From Avichristensenella sp031549905 (GTDB lineage Bacteria; Bacillota; Clostridia; Christensenellales; Aristaeellaceae): DNA of 16,334 nt. Shown here piece after piece: positions 14,644 to 16,334 of the stretch. Below the pieces are notes generated by a model that saw only the letters and a list, made by a program, of their open reading frames with translations, had not been told where the DNA came from and made no database searches. Location: NCBI GenBank assembly GCA_031549905.1, contig JAVBPC010000044.1, positions 1 to 16,334 of the forward strand, given 5' to 3'. Position 1 is the first letter of the stretch. Each line of letters opens with the position of its first letter. Made by a program: the position numbers and the translations under genes.

Positions 14644-16176
14644 ATGAAGAAAGCATTATCGCTGCTCATCGCGCTGGCGCTGGTTCTAGGCATGGCGTCT
14701 TTCGCCGTTGCCGCGGACAACGTCACCATCAAGATTCCCGTGTACGACCGGGGTTTTGAAGGCTGGAACGTGACGGACAACTACTACACCCGCTGGATTC
14801 AGGATGAGTTCGGCACGCCCAACGGCATCACCGTGCAGTTTGTCGGCATCACCCGCTCCGCGGAAGTGCAGGACTACATGCAGATGCTGGCCGCGGGCAA
14901 CGCGCCCGACATCATCTTCCACTATGACATGCCGCAGGCGGTCATCTACCAGTCCGAGGGTGCGATGCAGGCCATCGACATGGAAGAGATGAAGACCTAC
15001 GCCCCCACCTACTATGAAATGACCAGCGGCATGGTTGATACCTACGGCGAGCTGGACGGCGAAACGTATTTCTTCTTCGCCAACCGCCCCACCGCGTACA
15101 ACTGGCTGACGCTGATCCGCCAGGACTGGCTGGACCAGGTGGGCATGGATATGCCGCACAACCTGGAAGAGTACAACGCCGTGCTGGAAGCGTGGCGTGA
15201 TGCCGGCCTGGGCTATGTCAACCACCAGCTGGTGAGGGATAACTTCACCTACTCCTATCCCTTCCGCACATGGCCGAACGATGACAAGGAGCACGCGCTG
15301 TATTCCGAGCTCAGCGTGGCGGACTTCACATGGGAAGCCACCTATGAGTACCTGAAGAATCTGAACTATCAGTACAACCAGGGCACGCTGGATCCCGAGT
15401 TCTATCTGAACACGGACACCAACGAAGCGATGGCTGACTTCGTATCCGGCCGCGCCGGCACGTACCCGCTGTACCTGGCCACCGGCAGCACGGTGATCTC
15501 CTCGCTGCTGGCCAACTTCCCGGATGCCAAGGTTGCCACGCTGGACCCGGCCTCGGGCGTGCCCGCCGGCAACCCCTTCATGGAGCGCGGCTACTGGCCC
15601 TTCGGCATGATCATGGGCATCAACAGCAAGGCAGATGAAGCCACCCGCATCGCCGTGTGGAAGTACCTGGAGTGGATGATGCAGGATGACCACCTGTTCT
15701 TCCTGGAGAACGGCATCGAGGGCACCAACTACACCCTGTCTGAGGATGGCATCGCGGTGAAGGTTGCCGATTTCGCGGGGGACAGCGTTCTGTCGAACAA
15801 CAACAACAAGGATATGTGGTGCCTGTGGGAGGAAAGCGCGCAGTACCCCACGCAGGAAGCCCAGGAAAAGGCCAACCTGCTCAACTGGGCCCCTGTCGGC
15901 TATGAGCAGCTGATCCTGGACAACAAGGCGTACTTCGAGGCGAACACCGAATACCGCGTGCCGGATGCGCTGTTCACCACCAACGTCACCACCGTCAGCG
16001 AATACAGAGCCGACCTGAACCTGCTCTGGCAGGAGCTGTACGTCAAGTGCGTCATGGCATCCCCCGAAACGTTTGACGCCGTGTACGCCGATGCGTGCCA
16101 GACGTATCTCGACGCCGGCTACCAGGAAATCCTGGATCAGAAGGCGGAGCTTTACGACGCGGGAATGGTAAAGTGA
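14644..16176 (+). CDS. Extracellular solute-binding protein (cassette 2), secreted, no lipobox
   Basis: 510 residues. ATG 14644 follows SD AAGGAGGG (14628-14635) by eight bases. The signal peptide MKKALSLLIALALVLGMASF ends in AVAA (residues 21-24), a type I cleavage site; there is no cysteine for lipid attachment. The mature domain has IPVYDRGFEGW (31-41), MLAAGNAPDI (81-90), LIRQDWLDQVGMDMPHNLEE and RGYWPFGMIMGI, typical of the large LipO-like binding proteins of LplB/YtcP importers. It shares the YDRG and AAxxAPD motifs and the general plan with the first binding protein, but the rest is divergent. It has many aromatic residues (Trp, Tyr, Phe), as expected for stacking on sugar rings. It is the last gene of the LacI-controlled operon and is followed by a strong stem-loop. 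Its ligand is unknown. Confidence 0.92.
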   Translation: MKKALSLLIALALVLGMASFAVAADNVTIKIPVYDRGFEGWNVTDNYYTRWIQDEFGTPNGITVQFVGITRSAEVQDYMQMLAAGNAPDIIFHYDMPQAVIYQSEGAMQAIDMEEMKTYAPTYYEMTSGMVDTYGELDGETYFFFANRPTAYNWLTLIRQDWLDQVGMDMPHNLEEYNAVLEAWRDAGLGYVNHQLVRDNFTYSYPFRTWPNDDKEHALYSELSVADFTWEATYEYLKNLNYQYNQGTLDPEFYLNTDTNEAMADFVSGRAGTYPLYLATGSTVISSLLANFPDAKVATLDPASGVPAGNPFMERGYWPFGMIMGINSKADEATRIAVWKYLEWMMQDDHLFFLENGIEGTNYTLSEDGIAVKVADFAGDSVLSNNNNKDMWCLWEESAQYPTQEAQEKANLLNWAPVGYEQLILDNKAYFEANTEYRVPDALFTTNVTTVSEYRADLNLLWQELYVKCVMASPETFDAVYADACQTYLDAGYQEILDQKAELYDAGMVK

Positions 16177-16181
16177 GACCG

Positions 16182-16207
16182 TAAAAGGGGGACACGTCCC
16201 CCTTTTA
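16182..16207 (+). terminator. Terminator at the end of the lacI-transport operon 2
   Basis: TAAAAGGGGGA (16182-16192) pairs perfectly with TCCCCCTTTTA (16197-16207) around CACG. The T-run is contained in the 3' arm. The element is symmetrical and could work from both strands. Confidence 0.8.
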
Positions 16208-16244
16208 GAATCCCCCTCATGTCCTTCCGGGCATGCAAGGAATG

Positions 16245-16271
16245 TTTTCCTACAGCTTTGCTGTAGGAAAA
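16245..16271. repeat. 12-bp perfect stem-loop
   Basis: TTTTCCTACAGC (16245-16256), loop TTT, GCTGTAGGAAAA (16260-16271). The A/T-rich base gives a terminator-like shape on both strands. Confidence 0.75.
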
Positions 16272-16280
16272 CTCCCCGCC

Positions 16281-16299
16281 CGACCGGCGGAGCCGGTCG
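16281..16299. repeat. 8-bp perfect stem-loop with GGA loop
   Basis: CGACCGGC (16281-16288), loop GGA, GCCGGTCG (16292-16299). It has the same loop as stem-loop B upstream of binding protein 1. Confidence 0.75.
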
Positions 16300-16312
16300 A
16301 TACGATTGAGGT

Positions 16313-16334
16313 CGAGGGGGTTGATACCCCCTCG
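16313..16334. repeat. 8-bp perfect stem-loop at the window end
   Basis: CGAGGGGG (16313-16320), loop TTGATA, CCCCCTCG (16327-16334). The CCCCCTC at 16212-16218 could pair with the same left arm, so alternative folding is possible. The element may continue past the window. Confidence 0.7.

Noticed and set aside
1..16334. tRNA, rRNA, transposase, integrase, phage or defence genes
   Set aside because: No cloverleaf with a TTCRA arm, no rRNA-like stretch and no recognisable mobile or defence protein was found on either strand.

Overview
The window looks like part of a chromosome of a G+C-rich member of the Clostridia (Bacillota), probably from a gut, rumen or other plant-fibre-degrading anaerobic community. 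The reasons are strong AAGGAGG-type ribosome binding sites, sigma-A-like promoters, AraR-type (GntR/LacI chimera) and LacI-type repressors, ABC importers of the LplB/YtcP type without their own ATPase, and compact GC-rich hairpins with 3-4 base loops between genes. The species cannot be named from sequence reading alone.

Layout. (1) Bases 1-503 hold the 3' part of a class I SAM-dependent methyltransferase on the plus strand, unrelated to the rest. (2) Bases 548-6355, minus strand, are a three-gene operon: AraR-type repressor, a large multidomain GH2 glycosidase (start overlapping the repressor stop by 14 bp), and an SGNH sialate O-acetylesterase / acetylxylan-esterase-like enzyme. (3) Bases 6356-6633 are a divergent control region with two back-to-back promoters and an 18-bp AraR-like palindrome. 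(4) Bases 6634-10245, plus strand, are ABC importer cassette 1 (LplB-like permease, YtcP-like permease, solute-binding protein), with three tight hairpins between the second permease and the binding protein. (5) Bases 10327-11439 encode a GH8 enzyme very like reducing-end xylose-releasing exo-oligoxylanase (Rex), preceded and followed by terminator-like hairpins. (6) Bases 11479-16176 are a second, LacI-controlled transport operon: operator cluster and promoter, lacI-type gene, LplB-like permease, YtcP-like permease, solute-binding protein. (7) Bases 16182-16334 contain no gene but four perfect stem-loops in a row.

Working together (inference): this is a transport-and-intracellular-processing locus for xylan-derived, probably acetylated and perhaps arabinose- or galactose-decorated oligosaccharides. 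The two importers would bring in oligosaccharides. The esterase would deacetylate them, the GH2 enzyme would remove a side-chain or terminal sugar, and the GH8 enzyme would release xylose from the reducing end. None of the three enzymes has a signal peptide and no secreted xylanase is present, so the cell would depend on oligosaccharides released by other loci or by neighbours. Neither importer has an ATPase gene here, which fits use of a shared MsmX-like ATPase encoded elsewhere. The two halves appear to respond to different signals, one through the AraR-type and one through the LacI-type repressor.

I found no CRISPR array, tRNA, rRNA, transposase or phage gene. The most interesting unexplained items are the regulatory architecture (divergent AraR operator and the multi-half-site LacI operator), the hairpin arrays around the binding-protein genes, the binding proteins that lack a lipobox, and the apparently shortened domains in the GH2 enzyme and the esterase.
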